Of a stretch of 64,000 nucleotides of DNA, positions 8,904 through 18,062 are shown piece by piece. The position numbers and the translations under genes were made by a program. The DNA is from Zhongshania aliphaticivorans (GTDB lineage: Bacteria > Pseudomonadota > Gammaproteobacteria > Pseudomonadales > Spongiibacteraceae). The notes below the pieces were generated by a model that was given only the letters and a program-made list of their open reading frames with translations, was not told the DNA's origin and ran no database searches. The stretch is from contig NZ_CACSIK010000001.1 of NCBI RefSeq assembly GCF_902705875.1, positions 62,001-126,000 of the forward strand, written 5' to 3'. Positions within the stretch are counted from its first letter, which is position 1. Every line of letters starts with the position of its first letter.

Positions 8904-10043
8904 ATGTTTAAAAAAACGGTATTGCTGTTAACGGTATTGTTATTGGGGCTGGGTGCTTATGTTAAATTTGGCAAGTTGCCGGAGCCCTTACCCGAAAATT
9001 CGCAGAGCCGCCAATGGTTAGAGCAGGGGAGTTACGATGTCAGTTATTTTGATGTCACGTTAATTGATGACACTCGTCCTACCCAAAAAAATGGTGATTA
9101 TAATGGCAGCAGTGAGCGCCATTTAAAAACGCGGATATGGTATTCGGAAAATCTAGTGGGGCCGGCTCCATTAGTCATTTATAGCCACGGTTTTATGTCT
9201 TCACGTACTGGTGGCAGCTACCTCGCGGAACATCTTGCAAGTCATGGCTATATTGTTGCGGCAATGGATTACCCGCTTACTAATATGAGCGCCCCCGGTG
9301 GGCCGTTGGTGAAAGATGTTGTTTATCAGCCTGGAGACATTAGTTTTCTGATTGATCAATTCTTGTCGTGGGACGCTGAGTTGGGACATCAATTTTACGA
9401 TCGTATTGATGAGAGTCATATTGGTGTAATGGGCTTATCTTTGGGTGGCATGACCTCTACTTTAGCGGCATTTCATCCTAGTAACGCCGATTTACGTATA
9501 GCGGCGGCGGTATCCATTGCCGGCCCAGTGTTTATGTTTGGGCCCGCTTTTTATGAGTCTAGAGATATTCCTTTTATGATGGTTGCGTCACCCATAGATG
9601 CAATGATTGATTACGACACCAATGCCGGGACAATATTACCCAACGTGGAGGGGGCGGTTTTGGTGACCATGGATAACGCGTCTCATACAGGCTACGCGAC
9701 CCCAGGCAGTTATTTGCGGTGGCTTGATAATGCGGATTTGCTGGGTTGTAGCATAGTGACGCGTGGTTTGGAAAAGACCCAAGACGAGTCATGGGCTGAA
9801 GAAATAGGCAAGACTGACGAGGGAATATTGCTTGTGCCGCAGTCAGAGCTATGCACGATGGATCCTCTGCCGCCGGCAATGAACCCAATTCGTCAGCAGT
9901 GGTTGACCGTCGCAGCCGTCTTTGCATTTTTTGAATCTAAGTTTGCTTTGAGTGAATTGCGACGTCAGGATGCGGGAGAGTATTTGTACCGCATTTATCC
10001 TGAAGAAATTCCTGAGGTGAGTGTTTCTCGGGCAATGAGATAG
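8904..10043 (+). CDS. Exported alpha/beta hydrolase (PAF acetylhydrolase/dienelactone hydrolase-like)
   Basis: A 379-residue hydrolase. An N-terminal hydrophobic segment (residues 3-19) is a signal anchor or signal peptide. The oxyanion region is YSHGFMSS (about 92), the nucleophile elbow GLSLGG (about 175), and the likely catalytic histidine NASHTGY (about 258). The fold and the order of the motifs resemble platelet-activating-factor acetylhydrolase/dienelactone hydrolase-type esterases. It is probably periplasmic or membrane-anchored; the substrate is unknown. The ATG follows AGAGAG. It stands alone between a terminator and the MAPEG gene. Confidence 0.78.
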   Translation: MFKKTVLLLTVLLLGLGAYVKFGKLPEPLPENSQSRQWLEQGSYDVSYFDVTLIDDTRPTQKNGDYNGSSERHLKTRIWYSENLVGPAPLVIYSHGFMSSRTGGSYLAEHLASHGYIVAAMDYPLTNMSAPGGPLVKDVVYQPGDISFLIDQFLSWDAELGHQFYDRIDESHIGVMGLSLGGMTSTLAAFHPSNADLRIAAAVSIAGPVFMFGPAFYESRDIPFMMVASPIDAMIDYDTNAGTILPNVEGAVLVTMDNASHTGYATPGSYLRWLDNADLLGCSIVTRGLEKTQDESWAEEIGKTDEGILLVPQSELCTMDPLPPAMNPIRQQWLTVAAVFAFFESKFALSELRRQDAGEYLYRIYPEEIPEVSVSRAMR

Positions 10044-10199
10044 CCTAAAGTGTGTTGATTGCATAAGGTATTCGTTAGGGTTTCCACAAACCTAGATGGA
10101 CAGTTATATTAAATACTTTTATTCAGCTTGTTGTGATGTTGGCCCCATGCGTAGAAATACAAAAGCGCATTTAAGAGTATTTGCTAAGGAAGAATAACG

Positions 10200-10586
10200 A
10201 TGACAGTGGCCTTTTGGTGTGTGTTTATAGCGTGCTTGCTCCCAATATTGACGGCAGGAGTGGGCGGATATTATCGCGGCAAGCAGTTTGGCAAGGCGGA
10301 TAATAAACACCCTCGTGCACAATATGCCCAGTTAGAAGGGGCGGGTGCAAGGGCATATGCCGCCCAACAGAACGCATGGGAGGCGCTGCCCGTGTTTACG
10401 GCAGCGGTGCTTATTGCGCATTTAGCGGGTGTTGACGCGGCTAAATCTGCGATTGCGGCAGAAGTATTTATAGTGGCCAGAGTCTTGTATCCCATTTTTT
10501 ATATTACCAATAAAGACGCTCTTCGCTCCTTGATGTTTATGGTGGGTTTTGGTGCCTGCATCTCATTATTTGTGATGGCAGCTTAA
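10200..10586 (+). CDS. MAPEG-family membrane protein
   Basis: A 128-residue protein with four membrane helices. The motif RAYAAQQNAWEALPVFTAAV and the following FIVARVLYPIFY are typical of bacterial MAPEG (eicosanoid/glutathione metabolism superfamily) proteins. Family members are membrane glutathione transferases or peroxidases, but many bacterial ones are uncharacterised. It ends five bases before the start of the large PHP metallohydrolase gene, so the two are likely co-transcribed. Confidence 0.85.
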   Translation: MTVAFWCVFIACLLPILTAGVGGYYRGKQFGKADNKHPRAQYAQLEGAGARAYAAQQNAWEALPVFTAAVLIAHLAGVDAAKSAIAAEVFIVARVLYPIFYITNKDALRSLMFMVGFGACISLFVMAA

Positions 10587-10591
10587 GGCGA

Positions 10592-13336
10592 GTGACAGTG
10601 ATATATAAATGGCAAAGGCTGTTGTGTTTCTTGTTACTGGGGTTTGCATTTTGCACAACTGGCCTAGCGCAAGAGTCCGGCGATGATGAGGGATTGGCAA
10701 ATGCGGAAGAGTTTCTGCCCGTTGCAGAACCGCCACCACCGCCATCATTATTACGCGCAGAGCAAATAAAGCGCGAAACGTTTGATAGTTTTCCTCGTGG
10801 TGGCCCAGATGGTATCGCTGGTCTTGGTGATTGGTGGCTGTCAAATGGTTCTATCTGTGTGGCGGTTAGTGATGTTGACCATCACGCCGGTATTGTTGCT
10901 GGCGGCGGTACACTGATTGATGTTGGTCACTGCGTACAAGGCAATGATCAATGGACCTACGCGAATATATTGACAGGTTTGGCGAAAGATACCGCCATTC
11001 CGGTCTCAAAGGTCAGTGCACTAATTGACGGCGATCATGCCGATATTGTTACCGTGGGTGAAGGTGATGGTATTCGTCAAACCGTCATTTACCGCTTGCG
11101 AGAAGGTGTTGATACGCTCGAGATTGATGTGCGGATTGAGCGGATAGGTGATGGCCGCCCAGTGCAAATGAGCGGTCTGTTTACTTTGTATTCTCAGCGC
11201 TCCTTAACCCCATTCAGCCTATCTAGCTATATTCCTGATGCAACCCTCGGTTTTGAGCACCCCGAGATAGATCGCAGTAAAGTGTCGTCGCTATTAGAAG
11301 GCATGATGCCCAGTGACTGGAATATTCTAGTGGGTGCAGATACTTATGAAACCAAGATAAGTTATGGCATTCAGTTACGCTCAGCTGAGCTAATTAAAGC
11401 CAATGGTAGTCGGCAGCCTTTACCGACATTTTTAGCCGTGTTCCCTGACTACAGTATGCATGGTTGGATGACTAGGCCGCTGTGGTTTCAAAGTGAGCGT
11501 TTGACTTGGTTGTCGCTGCTGCAGAACCAGTTTATGGACTTGGAAAAGGACGAGCAGATGCTAGCCAAGTTCAAGGTTTTGCTAGGCGAGCGCGCCGATG
11601 TCGCGTCGGTCACGGATCAAATTTACACGGGGCCTAGGTTGCGAGGTTACGCTGATAATTCTGATGTTTCTGTTGCCGTTTGGGACCAAGACGACCGACC
11701 CGTGACTCAAAGCAGAATTGCTGCTGATGGCAGTTTTAATATTCGTCTGCCAAAGCATGTGCAATGGGTAAAGATGCAGGCTACGGCGCCGTGGGGGCAA
11801 AAAATAACTCGCGAGCTCTCTTTGGCTGATATACGTAACGACAGTGGTCGATGGGCATTTCGTGAAAATGGTGCCCTGCGCTTGCCAAGTGGTATACCGA
11901 TGAGCCTGCATTTTTTTGGTTTTGGCGATACGGCAACACCAGAATTTGGCAATGACTTACTGGGTTTTACCGAGCAGGGTGTGTCGGTGCCGGGAATGCT
12001 GCGACGTAATCGTATTGACTTGGCTGGGGTTGATTCGGATCTCGATCAGGTCGACTTGCCTCCGGGGCAGTATCGGGTGCTGGCGGCGAGGGGGTTGGAA
12101 TTTGAGGTTAAGGAATATCTACTAACGGTGGTTGCCGGTAAAGTTAGCGAGCTTCCTATTATTCCTTTAAAGCGTATTTGGTATGGCGGCGATTGGCACT
12201 CTGCGGATTTACATGTTCATAGCGGGGCAAGTTTTGATTCTATATTACCTTTCGATGAGCGTTTGCGGAGCTTTGTCGCGCAAGGGGCCGAGATCCTAGT
12301 AGCCAGCGAGCATAATAGGCTAATTGAGCAGGGTGGGCGAGTTGCTGCACTGGGCTTAGATGGTCGAGTACAAGTGATTACCGGCAGCGAATTGACCGGT
12401 ATGTCTCGCACCGCTAATGCCCCAATGACGGTAGGTCATAGCAATGCCTTTCCATTAACGGCAAAACCTATGGAATTTGCCGGCGGCAGTCCTGCTGTGG
12501 AAAACCGACCGCTACGAGAAGTGATTGCTGGGGTGAGAGAACAGGCTCCGGATGCACTTTTTCAATTAAATCATCCTCGGGCGGCCGACCCGCTTGATAG
12601 TGATCTTGCCTACTTTGATCATCTTTCGATCGGTAGCAGCTACGATCCCATGCAGCCCCTAGATAGTGCTAATAATCGTAGCTTATTGATGCCTGATCCG
12701 GTTTCAGGTTTTCGTGATATCGACTTTGATGTCATTGAGGTACTTAATGGTGCTGAGTTTGCGGTATATGAGCAAATTCGTGATGACTGGTTTTCTTTGT
12801 TAAATCAAGGGGCGCGCCGAGCCGCAACAGGCAATAGTGACTCTCATGGTCTTCGCAGTGTTGTGGCGGCACCTCGGAATTATGTTTATATTCCTGATTC
12901 AAATAAACAGCTGCCCTTAGCGGAAGCGGATTTTATTAATGCCGTGCGGGCTGGGCATAGTTTTATGACAACGGGGCCCTTGTTGGCGGTTACGCTTAGA
13001 GACGCTTATTCAGACGTTGGCATGGGTGAGACCTTTTCTGGGCAGCGTGGAGAGTTACATATACAAATTGACACAGCTCCGTGGGTCTCGGTAGACACCC
13101 TGACGGTGTGGGTGAATGGCGCTATTTACCGGCAGTTAAAGGTTGAGGCTGGCGACCATAAAGTCGTTGAACTTATTGTCGATACGGATTCTTATGTGGT
13201 GGTTGAGGTCAGTGGGGTGCCCGGTGCGGTTTACCGTGCGCTGATGCCAGATTTAGCACCATTAGCCTTGAGTAATCCTATATATATTGATGCCAATGGT
13301 GACCGGAAGTGGCAAGCACCCAAGGCGATGAACTAG
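10592..13336 (+). CDS. CehA/McbA-family PHP metallohydrolase, exported
   Basis: A 914-residue protein that starts at a GTG five bases after the MAPEG stop. Residues 1-27 are a signal peptide ending GLAQ. The N-terminal half is beta-rich, including a carboxypeptidase-regulatory-like region near residue 350. The C-terminal PHP domain (about 525-800) shows its metal ligands in order: DLHVHSG (about 535), ASEHNRL (about 570), LNHPRA (about 658) and GNSDSHGL (about 747). CehA and McbA family members hydrolyse carbamate or phosphate esters; this one is probably a periplasmic hydrolase of unknown substrate. Confidence 0.82.
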   Translation: MTVIYKWQRLLCFLLLGFAFCTTGLAQESGDDEGLANAEEFLPVAEPPPPPSLLRAEQIKRETFDSFPRGGPDGIAGLGDWWLSNGSICVAVSDVDHHAGIVAGGGTLIDVGHCVQGNDQWTYANILTGLAKDTAIPVSKVSALIDGDHADIVTVGEGDGIRQTVIYRLREGVDTLEIDVRIERIGDGRPVQMSGLFTLYSQRSLTPFSLSSYIPDATLGFEHPEIDRSKVSSLLEGMMPSDWNILVGADTYETKISYGIQLRSAELIKANGSRQPLPTFLAVFPDYSMHGWMTRPLWFQSERLTWLSLLQNQFMDLEKDEQMLAKFKVLLGERADVASVTDQIYTGPRLRGYADNSDVSVAVWDQDDRPVTQSRIAADGSFNIRLPKHVQWVKMQATAPWGQKITRELSLADIRNDSGRWAFRENGALRLPSGIPMSLHFFGFGDTATPEFGNDLLGFTEQGVSVPGMLRRNRIDLAGVDSDLDQVDLPPGQYRVLAARGLEFEVKEYLLTVVAGKVSELPIIPLKRIWYGGDWHSADLHVHSGASFDSILPFDERLRSFVAQGAEILVASEHNRLIEQGGRVAALGLDGRVQVITGSELTGMSRTANAPMTVGHSNAFPLTAKPMEFAGGSPAVENRPLREVIAGVREQAPDALFQLNHPRAADPLDSDLAYFDHLSIGSSYDPMQPLDSANNRSLLMPDPVSGFRDIDFDVIEVLNGAEFAVYEQIRDDWFSLLNQGARRAATGNSDSHGLRSVVAAPRNYVYIPDSNKQLPLAEADFINAVRAGHSFMTTGPLLAVTLRDAYSDVGMGETFSGQRGELHIQIDTAPWVSVDTLTVWVNGAIYRQLKVEAGDHKVVELIVDTDSYVVVEVSGVPGAVYRALMPDLAPLALSNPIYIDANGDRKWQAPKAMN

Positions 13337-13495
13337 TTTTAGTGTTTACTTGTCTTAAATGCGGGTGCTAAATGTGACGAGTTAACGTGCAGTTTTAAAT
13401 TAATGCTGTGAATATTGGCATGTTTTTTTTGATAATAGCTGTGTCATGATTGTGGTACAGGCACACAGATCGATGACGAACGAGGGAGTTCACCA

Positions 13496-14164
13496 ATGAA
13501 TATGACTATAAATGTTAGCCGCTGGGCAACATTAGTAATCGCTGCTGTTTTTGCTACAGCATGTAGTATCGATCCTTATACGGGAGAAGAAAAATCCAGC
13601 AATACCGCAAAAGGTGCCGGCTGGGGAGCTTTGGGTGGTGCGGTATTGGGTGCCGCAGTATCGAGTAAAGACGATCGTAAAAAAGGCGCTTTACAGGGTG
13701 CTATTGTCGGCGCAGCTGCAGGCGGTGGCTACGGTTATTATATGGATCGCCAAGAAGCTAAGCTTCGTGCTCGCCTAGAAGGTACAGGTGTCGGTGTTGA
13801 GCGTGTTGGTGACACCATTAAGCTAATCATGCCTGGTAATATTACGTTTGATACCGGCAGTTCAGCGATCAAGGGTGGTTTCACCGATGTTCTAGATAGC
13901 GTTGTGTTGGTGGCTAAAGAGTTCGATAAAACCATTATGCAAATCAATGGTTTCACTGACTCTACTGGTAGTTTTCAAACTAACCAAACATTGTCTGAGC
14001 AGCGCGCTGGCAGCGTTGGTCGTTATTTCATGAACCAAGGTGTGGTGGCAAGTCGTATTCGTACCACAGGTTATGGGCCACGAGACCCTATCGCCGATAA
14101 CAGCACGGCTTCTGGTCGTGAGCAAAATCGACGTGTTGAAATAGAAATGTTACCTACTCAGTAA
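13496..14164 (+). CDS. YiaD-like OmpA-family lipoprotein
   Basis: A 222-residue envelope protein. The N-terminal signal ends ATAC at residues 20-23, a non-standard lipobox with alanine at -3. Residues 36-85 are glycine-zipper helices (GAGWGALGGAVLGAAV, then GAIVGAAAGGGYGYYMD). Residues about 100-222 are an OmpA-like peptidoglycan-binding domain (ITFDTGSSAI, NGFTDSTGS, NRRVEIEM). The layout matches E. coli YiaD. It has its own terminator and a good GAGGGAG site before the ATG. Confidence 0.85.
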   Translation: MNMTINVSRWATLVIAAVFATACSIDPYTGEEKSSNTAKGAGWGALGGAVLGAAVSSKDDRKKGALQGAIVGAAAGGGYGYYMDRQEAKLRARLEGTGVGVERVGDTIKLIMPGNITFDTGSSAIKGGFTDVLDSVVLVAKEFDKTIMQINGFTDSTGSFQTNQTLSEQRAGSVGRYFMNQGVVASRIRTTGYGPRDPIADNSTASGREQNRRVEIEMLPTQ

Positions 14165-14180
14165 AAGTAGATGTTTGAAG

Positions 14181-14209
14181 AAAGGGCGTCATTTTGGCGC
14201 CCTTTTTTT
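14181..14209 (+). terminator. Terminator after the YiaD-like gene
   Basis: The stem AAAGGGCG/CGCCCTTT is followed by a run of T residues, 17 bases after the stop codon. Confidence 0.88.
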
Positions 14210-14249
14210 GTCTGAGGTTTGTGTTTAAGAGCGCAGCGAGATTTAAGCA

Positions 14250-14723
14250 ATGATCAAAAATACTTATAGAGTAACCCTTGTTTTGGCGGTGGCCCTGTTG
14301 CTCGGAGCCTGTGCAGGTTTTAATCCCATAGAAAAGCCGCAGGTGGCAATCACAAACATTAAAATGGCGCCGGCGAATGGTTTTCAGCAAAAGTTGTTAG
14401 TGGGCTTGCAGTTGGATAACCCCAATAGTTTTGCAATTAATCTTGGCCGCTTGAGGTATACCTTGGAGTTGCAGGGCCAATCTCTGGCTGGTGGTAGTTT
14501 AAATGAGGCGATTAGTTTACCGGCTAGTGGTCAAACTCAGCTGGTTATCCCTGTTGAGGTAAATCTGCTCAATGGCATTGGGGTTTTGAGTAAAATTCTG
14601 GGTAATTTACAGTCTGATCTTGATTACAAATTAAGCCTGACCGCTGCGGTAACGAATTTTGGTCTAGGTGATATAACGATTAATAAGGTCGGTAAAGTTG
14701 GTATGGGCAGTACTGCGCCGTAA
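14250..14723 (+). CDS. LEA type 2 (WHy-domain) lipoprotein
   Basis: A 157-residue lipoprotein with a clear lipobox LLGAC at residues 17-21. The mature part is a beta-sandwich LEA_2/WHy domain (LQLDNPNSFAINLGRLRYTLELQG, then LPASGQTQLVIPVEV). Such proteins occur in desiccation and stress responses and in bacterial envelopes, but their function is not settled. It converges on the ParA gene with a perfect hairpin between them. Confidence 0.82.
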   Translation: MIKNTYRVTLVLAVALLLGACAGFNPIEKPQVAITNIKMAPANGFQQKLLVGLQLDNPNSFAINLGRLRYTLELQGQSLAGGSLNEAISLPASGQTQLVIPVEVNLLNGIGVLSKILGNLQSDLDYKLSLTAAVTNFGLGDITINKVGKVGMGSTAP

Positions 14724-14745
14724 TTGGTTACATATTGATAAAAGA

Positions 14746-14771
14746 ACGTGGCAGGGTTCAAGCTGCCACGT
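14746..14771 (-). terminator. Terminator between LEA-2 and parA genes
   Basis: Perfect nine-base stem ACGTGGCAG/CTGCCACGT. The T-rich tail is on the minus strand, so it mainly terminates the ParA transcript, but it may work both ways. Confidence 0.7.
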
Positions 14772-14776
14772 AGCAC

Positions 14777-15574
14777 TTATGCCTGTTGAGCGGATGTGCC
14801 CTTAGATTTCGAGTTAAGACTGTCGTGGAGGCTAAGGAGTTGTTGAGTTAATTTATGCGATGGCGCGTAATGAATGAGTGGCATTTGCTTGCTACGAGAC
14901 TCTTTCATTTTTACCGAACTACTTAAATATTGGTCAAAAATAGGCAGCCCTTCTGCTTTCATACTTTCAATAAGCTGGGTTGGCAGGCTGGCTTGAGCTT
15001 GAAATTGATTGACAATAATGCCTTCTATGATCAACTCAGGGTTGTGATCCTCGCGAATTTCTTCAACAGTTTCGATTAGTCCTAGCAGTGCACCTTGAGA
15101 AAAGCTGTCGCAATCAAAGGGTATTACCAGAGAGTCTGCAGCGATGAGTGCCGACCGACTATAAAAATTCAATGCCGGTGGCGTATCAATATAAATGTGC
15201 TCGTATTCTTCCTGTAATTTGTTAAGCGCGTCTCGTAATTTGTAGATTTTATGACGTGTTTCAAGCTCGCGTTCAATAATGGCGAGCTCGGGGTTGGAAG
15301 GCATTAAATACAGGTTTTCAAATTCGGTTTCGTAAATACAATCACTGGCGTCTTTGCTTTTACCGAAGAGTGACAGCTTTTGTTTGAAGAAGTCTGCAGC
15401 GTTATCTTCTAGATCGCGGAATTGCGGGCCTATTAGGTATTCACTGCTATTGCCTTGGATATCAAGGTCGATGAGTAGGGTTTTAAACCCTTTCCAAGCA
15501 CTAATTGCGGCAAGGTTACAGCTAATACTGGTTTTGCCTACACCGCCTTTCTGATTGAATATTACCCGCTTCAT
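14777..15574 (-). CDS. ParA/MinD-family ATPase, orphan
   Basis: A 265-residue ATPase with a deviant Walker A motif (KGGVGKT, residues 9-15), the switch I region DLDIQGN and the Walker B-like IYIDTPPA. The helix VIPFDCDSFSQGALLGL is typical of chromosomal ParA-like proteins. No ParB gene or parS-like sequence lies beside it, so it is probably not a plasmid partition gene and may position a cell structure. A small membrane protein gene lies about 90 bases upstream on the same strand. Confidence 0.85.
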   Translation of the reverse strand: MKRVIFNQKGGVGKTSISCNLAAISAWKGFKTLLIDLDIQGNSSEYLIGPQFRDLEDNAADFFKQKLSLFGKSKDASDCIYETEFENLYLMPSNPELAIIERELETRHKIYKLRDALNKLQEEYEHIYIDTPPALNFYSRSALIAADSLVIPFDCDSFSQGALLGLIETVEEIREDHNPELIIEGIIVNQFQAQASLPTQLIESMKAEGLPIFDQYLSSSVKMKESRSKQMPLIHYAPSHKLTQQLLSLHDSLNSKSKGTSAQQA

Positions 15575-15663
15575 TACGCTGCCCTAAGAGGTTCTAATAG
15601 GAAAAACTAATCCTAGCAGCTCTGGTGTTAAGGCGCTATGGCCCAAATAACAGTTGGCGGGGC

Positions 15664-15930
15664 TTAGGGGGCGGTTGAATTTTTTTTGCCTATCCATTCG
15701 CCGGTACGTAATAAGCCAAAAAGCAGGACGACAATGTAGCCTTCTAGCGGACTGCTGTATTCGCGATGAATATCTTTGTGAAAGATGACACACTCGATGG
15801 CATGGGCAATGAGCAGACCTATACCTATCCATGTTAGCCACTGGCTATTTTCGCCCAGTAACGGAAATGCGAAATTAATAGCGAAGGCGATCCAGAAAAT
15901 GAGCTGGCCAATTTTTAACAGAGTCATCAT
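15664..15930 (-). CDS. DUF1145-like small membrane protein
   Basis: About 88 residues from the ATG at 15928-15930, with two or three membrane segments (GQLIFWIAFAINFAFPL; LTWIGIGLLIAHAIECVIF; EGYIVVLLFGLLRTGEWIG). The order and the AHAIEC motif resemble DUF1145 proteins. The frame is open for 22 more codons, but those residues are charged and unlike the family. It lies upstream of parA on the same strand. Function is unknown. Confidence 0.65.
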   Translation of the reverse strand: MMTLLKIGQLIFWIAFAINFAFPLLGENSQWLTWIGIGLLIAHAIECVIFHKDIHREYSSPLEGYIVVLLFGLLRTGEWIGKKNSTAP

Positions 15931-16049
15931 AAACCTTGAACCTTTCGTTATTCTTCTACGTGGCTGCATAATGCAGTATTGATCTAAGGGCTTCAAGTCC
16001 TGTTACAATCTTGTTACTTAACTTTTATTCATTCAGAGACAATTAATAT

Positions 16050-16664
16050 ATGTACACGGGAATTGTGCATGGCGCCTACCCATTAGTGGAAGTAGTTCGC
16101 AAACCGGGTTTGCACCAGTTATTCATCGATTTACCGCCGGTATTGCTGGAAGACTTAACCATTGGCGCCAGTGTTGGTTTAGATGGCGTGTGTATGACGG
16201 TGACGAGTATTGAGGATGGCAGAGTATCTTTTGATGCCATGCAGGAGACTTTATCCCTAACAACACTGGGGAGCTTGGATGTTGGTGATCGGGTAAATGT
16301 TGAGCGCTCAGCAAAACAGGGCGCGGAAATTGGTGGGCACAATATTTCTGGCCATGTTGATGGCAGCGCAGAAATTATTGCTATAGAAGAGACTGCAAAC
16401 AATTGCACAATACGCTTTCAGCTACCCATTGCTTTAAGTAAGTATGTGTTTAAAAAGGGTTTTGTGGGGGTGAGCGGCTGTAGTTTAACGGTGGCGGATT
16501 ATCAGCGTGAGGAAGCGCAGTTTTCTGTGTGCTTAATTCCAGAGACCTTGCGGGTAACTACATTTGCGGAAAAGCGCGTCGGCGATAAGGTTAATATTGA
16601 AGTCGACCGGCAAACTCAAGTGATCGTTGATACGGTTGAGCGAGTCTTGGCCGAGAGGGGATAA
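16050..16664 (+). CDS. Riboflavin synthase alpha chain, E. coli-type paralogue
   Basis: A 204-residue two-barrel protein that would convert two 6,7-dimethyl-8-ribityllumazine molecules into riboflavin and pyrimidinedione. Barrel 1 begins MYTGIVHGAYPLVEV and includes GVCMTV; the barrel 2 region has ISGHVDGSAEI and KGFVGVSGCSLTV. The end, VNIEVDRQTQVIVDTVERVL, closely resembles E. coli RibC/RibE, unlike the other riboflavin synthase of this window (52925-53584). It stands alone, away from the rib operon, and ends in a strong hairpin. It could instead be a lumazine- or flavin-binding paralogue, so no symbol is given. Confidence 0.85.
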   Translation: MYTGIVHGAYPLVEVVRKPGLHQLFIDLPPVLLEDLTIGASVGLDGVCMTVTSIEDGRVSFDAMQETLSLTTLGSLDVGDRVNVERSAKQGAEIGGHNISGHVDGSAEIIAIEETANNCTIRFQLPIALSKYVFKKGFVGVSGCSLTVADYQREEAQFSVCLIPETLRVTTFAEKRVGDKVNIEVDRQTQVIVDTVERVLAERG

Positions 16665-16668
16665 ATTT

Positions 16669-16699
16669 GTGGCTCCAGCTTCGAGGGCGCTGGAGCCAC
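16669..16699. terminator. Bidirectional terminator hairpin
   Basis: Perfect 11-base stem GTGGCTCCAGC/GCTGGAGCCAC lies between two convergent genes, starting four bases after the riboflavin synthase stop. There is no strong T-run on either strand. Confidence 0.65.
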
Positions 16700-16705
16700 A
16701 GGTGA

Positions 16706-17833
16706 TTACTCATCTGGCATGAGCTGGTTTATTCTTTCTAATGCATCAACATACTCTGTGACTAAGCGGAAAATAACCGCGCGGGTAGACTCAATATGAT
16801 TGATTTGACCAACCACTTGCCCCACAGGGTTAAAGGCGACTTTTTGACATTCACCCACTGAGGCGTAGCGTGCTGTACGCCGTATTCCATCACCACTAAC
16901 CAAGCCTTGTAGTGGCATACCAAGTGGGTCTGGTGTGTCTGCTCTATCCCATGCTGCCGTCCATTCATTTTTCAACATGCGGCACGTTTTTCCCGTCCAA
17001 GAGCGTGAGCGTATTGTGTCTTCACTGGACGCGTTTAGTAGCGAGTCTTTTTGTGCTGGCTCAGCGTGGGCTTCTTCCACTGTTAACCATAGCGAGCCTG
17101 TCCACACACCGGCGCAACCCATGCTCATTGCTGCAAGCATTTGTTGACCGGTACCGATCCCACCGGCAGCAAGCACGGGCACCGGCGCGGCAGCGGCAAC
17201 GGCTTGGGGCCATAAAACAACTGAACCTACATCGCCGGCATGGCCTCCACCTTCACCACCTTGGGCTACGATGAAATCCAAGCCTGCGTCTTTATGAGCT
17301 TTGGCTTGCTTTACGCGACCACATAGTGCCCCGACTAAGCGTCCACCATCTTGAATCATTTTTACTTTGTCAGCAGGCGGGGTGCCTAGCGCGTTGGCTA
17401 TTAATTTACATTTTGGGCGGGTCAATGCTTCCATAAGTAAAGGGGTAGCCGTGGCTTCTGTCCAGCCAAGTAAGCCCATGCTGTGAGTGCCGTCAGGCCA
17501 CTCCGGTACACCGGCATCTGTCAGCAGCTTTTGTGCGAAGTCGATATGCTCCTGAGGGACCATTTTCCATAGTTCTTTTTCAAGTTCTTCAGGACTCATA
17601 TCCCCCATGCCTTCGTACTTCTGAGGGATAACGATATCGACCCCATAGGGCAGGTCGCCAATATGTTCGTCAATCCAATCTAGCTCTTCCTTTAACTCTT
17701 CTGGAGAAAAGCCTACCGCGCCTAAAACGCCAATGCCACCCGCTTTGCTGACAGCGACCACCACATCACGGCAGTGGGTAAAGGCAAAAATGGGATATTC
17801 AATGCCGAGCTTTTTACATATTTCGGTATACAT
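16706..17833 (-). CDS. NAD(P)H-dependent flavin oxidoreductase (nitronate monooxygenase family)
   Basis: A 375-residue TIM-barrel flavoprotein of the 2-nitropropane dioxygenase/nitronate monooxygenase superfamily. Motifs in order: YPIFAFTHCRDVVVAVSKAGGIGVLGA at the N-terminus, the FMN phosphate region AQGGEGGGHAGDVGS at about 190-205, and PVLAAGGIGTGQQMLAAMSMG at about 220-240. It probably oxidises a nitronate or reduces a quinone-like substrate using FMN. The family is broad and the substrate cannot be told here. It converges on the riboflavin synthase paralogue. Confidence 0.82.
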   Translation of the reverse strand: MYTEICKKLGIEYPIFAFTHCRDVVVAVSKAGGIGVLGAVGFSPEELKEELDWIDEHIGDLPYGVDIVIPQKYEGMGDMSPEELEKELWKMVPQEHIDFAQKLLTDAGVPEWPDGTHSMGLLGWTEATATPLLMEALTRPKCKLIANALGTPPADKVKMIQDGGRLVGALCGRVKQAKAHKDAGLDFIVAQGGEGGGHAGDVGSVVLWPQAVAAAAPVPVLAAGGIGTGQQMLAAMSMGCAGVWTGSLWLTVEEAHAEPAQKDSLLNASSEDTIRSRSWTGKTCRMLKNEWTAAWDRADTPDPLGMPLQGLVSGDGIRRTARYASVGECQKVAFNPVGQVVGQINHIESTRAVIFRLVTEYVDALERINQLMPDE

Positions 17834-18062
17834 TACTACGCCCCTGACTTATTTTGGCGAGGATTACTTGGCGCCATGAGTTTAGGTGTTGAGTATTTCG
17901 GATCCCTTAGATGTCGGCAATGGCGTAAGTAATCAATCGCTATTGACTAAAAAGATCAGTATTCTTTTATATTGGTGGCCCTAGGTTTGACTGGCTGACG
18001 CAGCGTAAAATGGTAAGTATTGTGACGATTTCGTTAATCCCGTATAGGAATTTCGCTTAAAA
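17834..18062. other. Divergent intergenic region, no gene seen
   Basis: 229 bases between the flavin oxidoreductase and the DUF465 gene. No RNA gene or clear operator was recognised. Confidence 0.4.
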
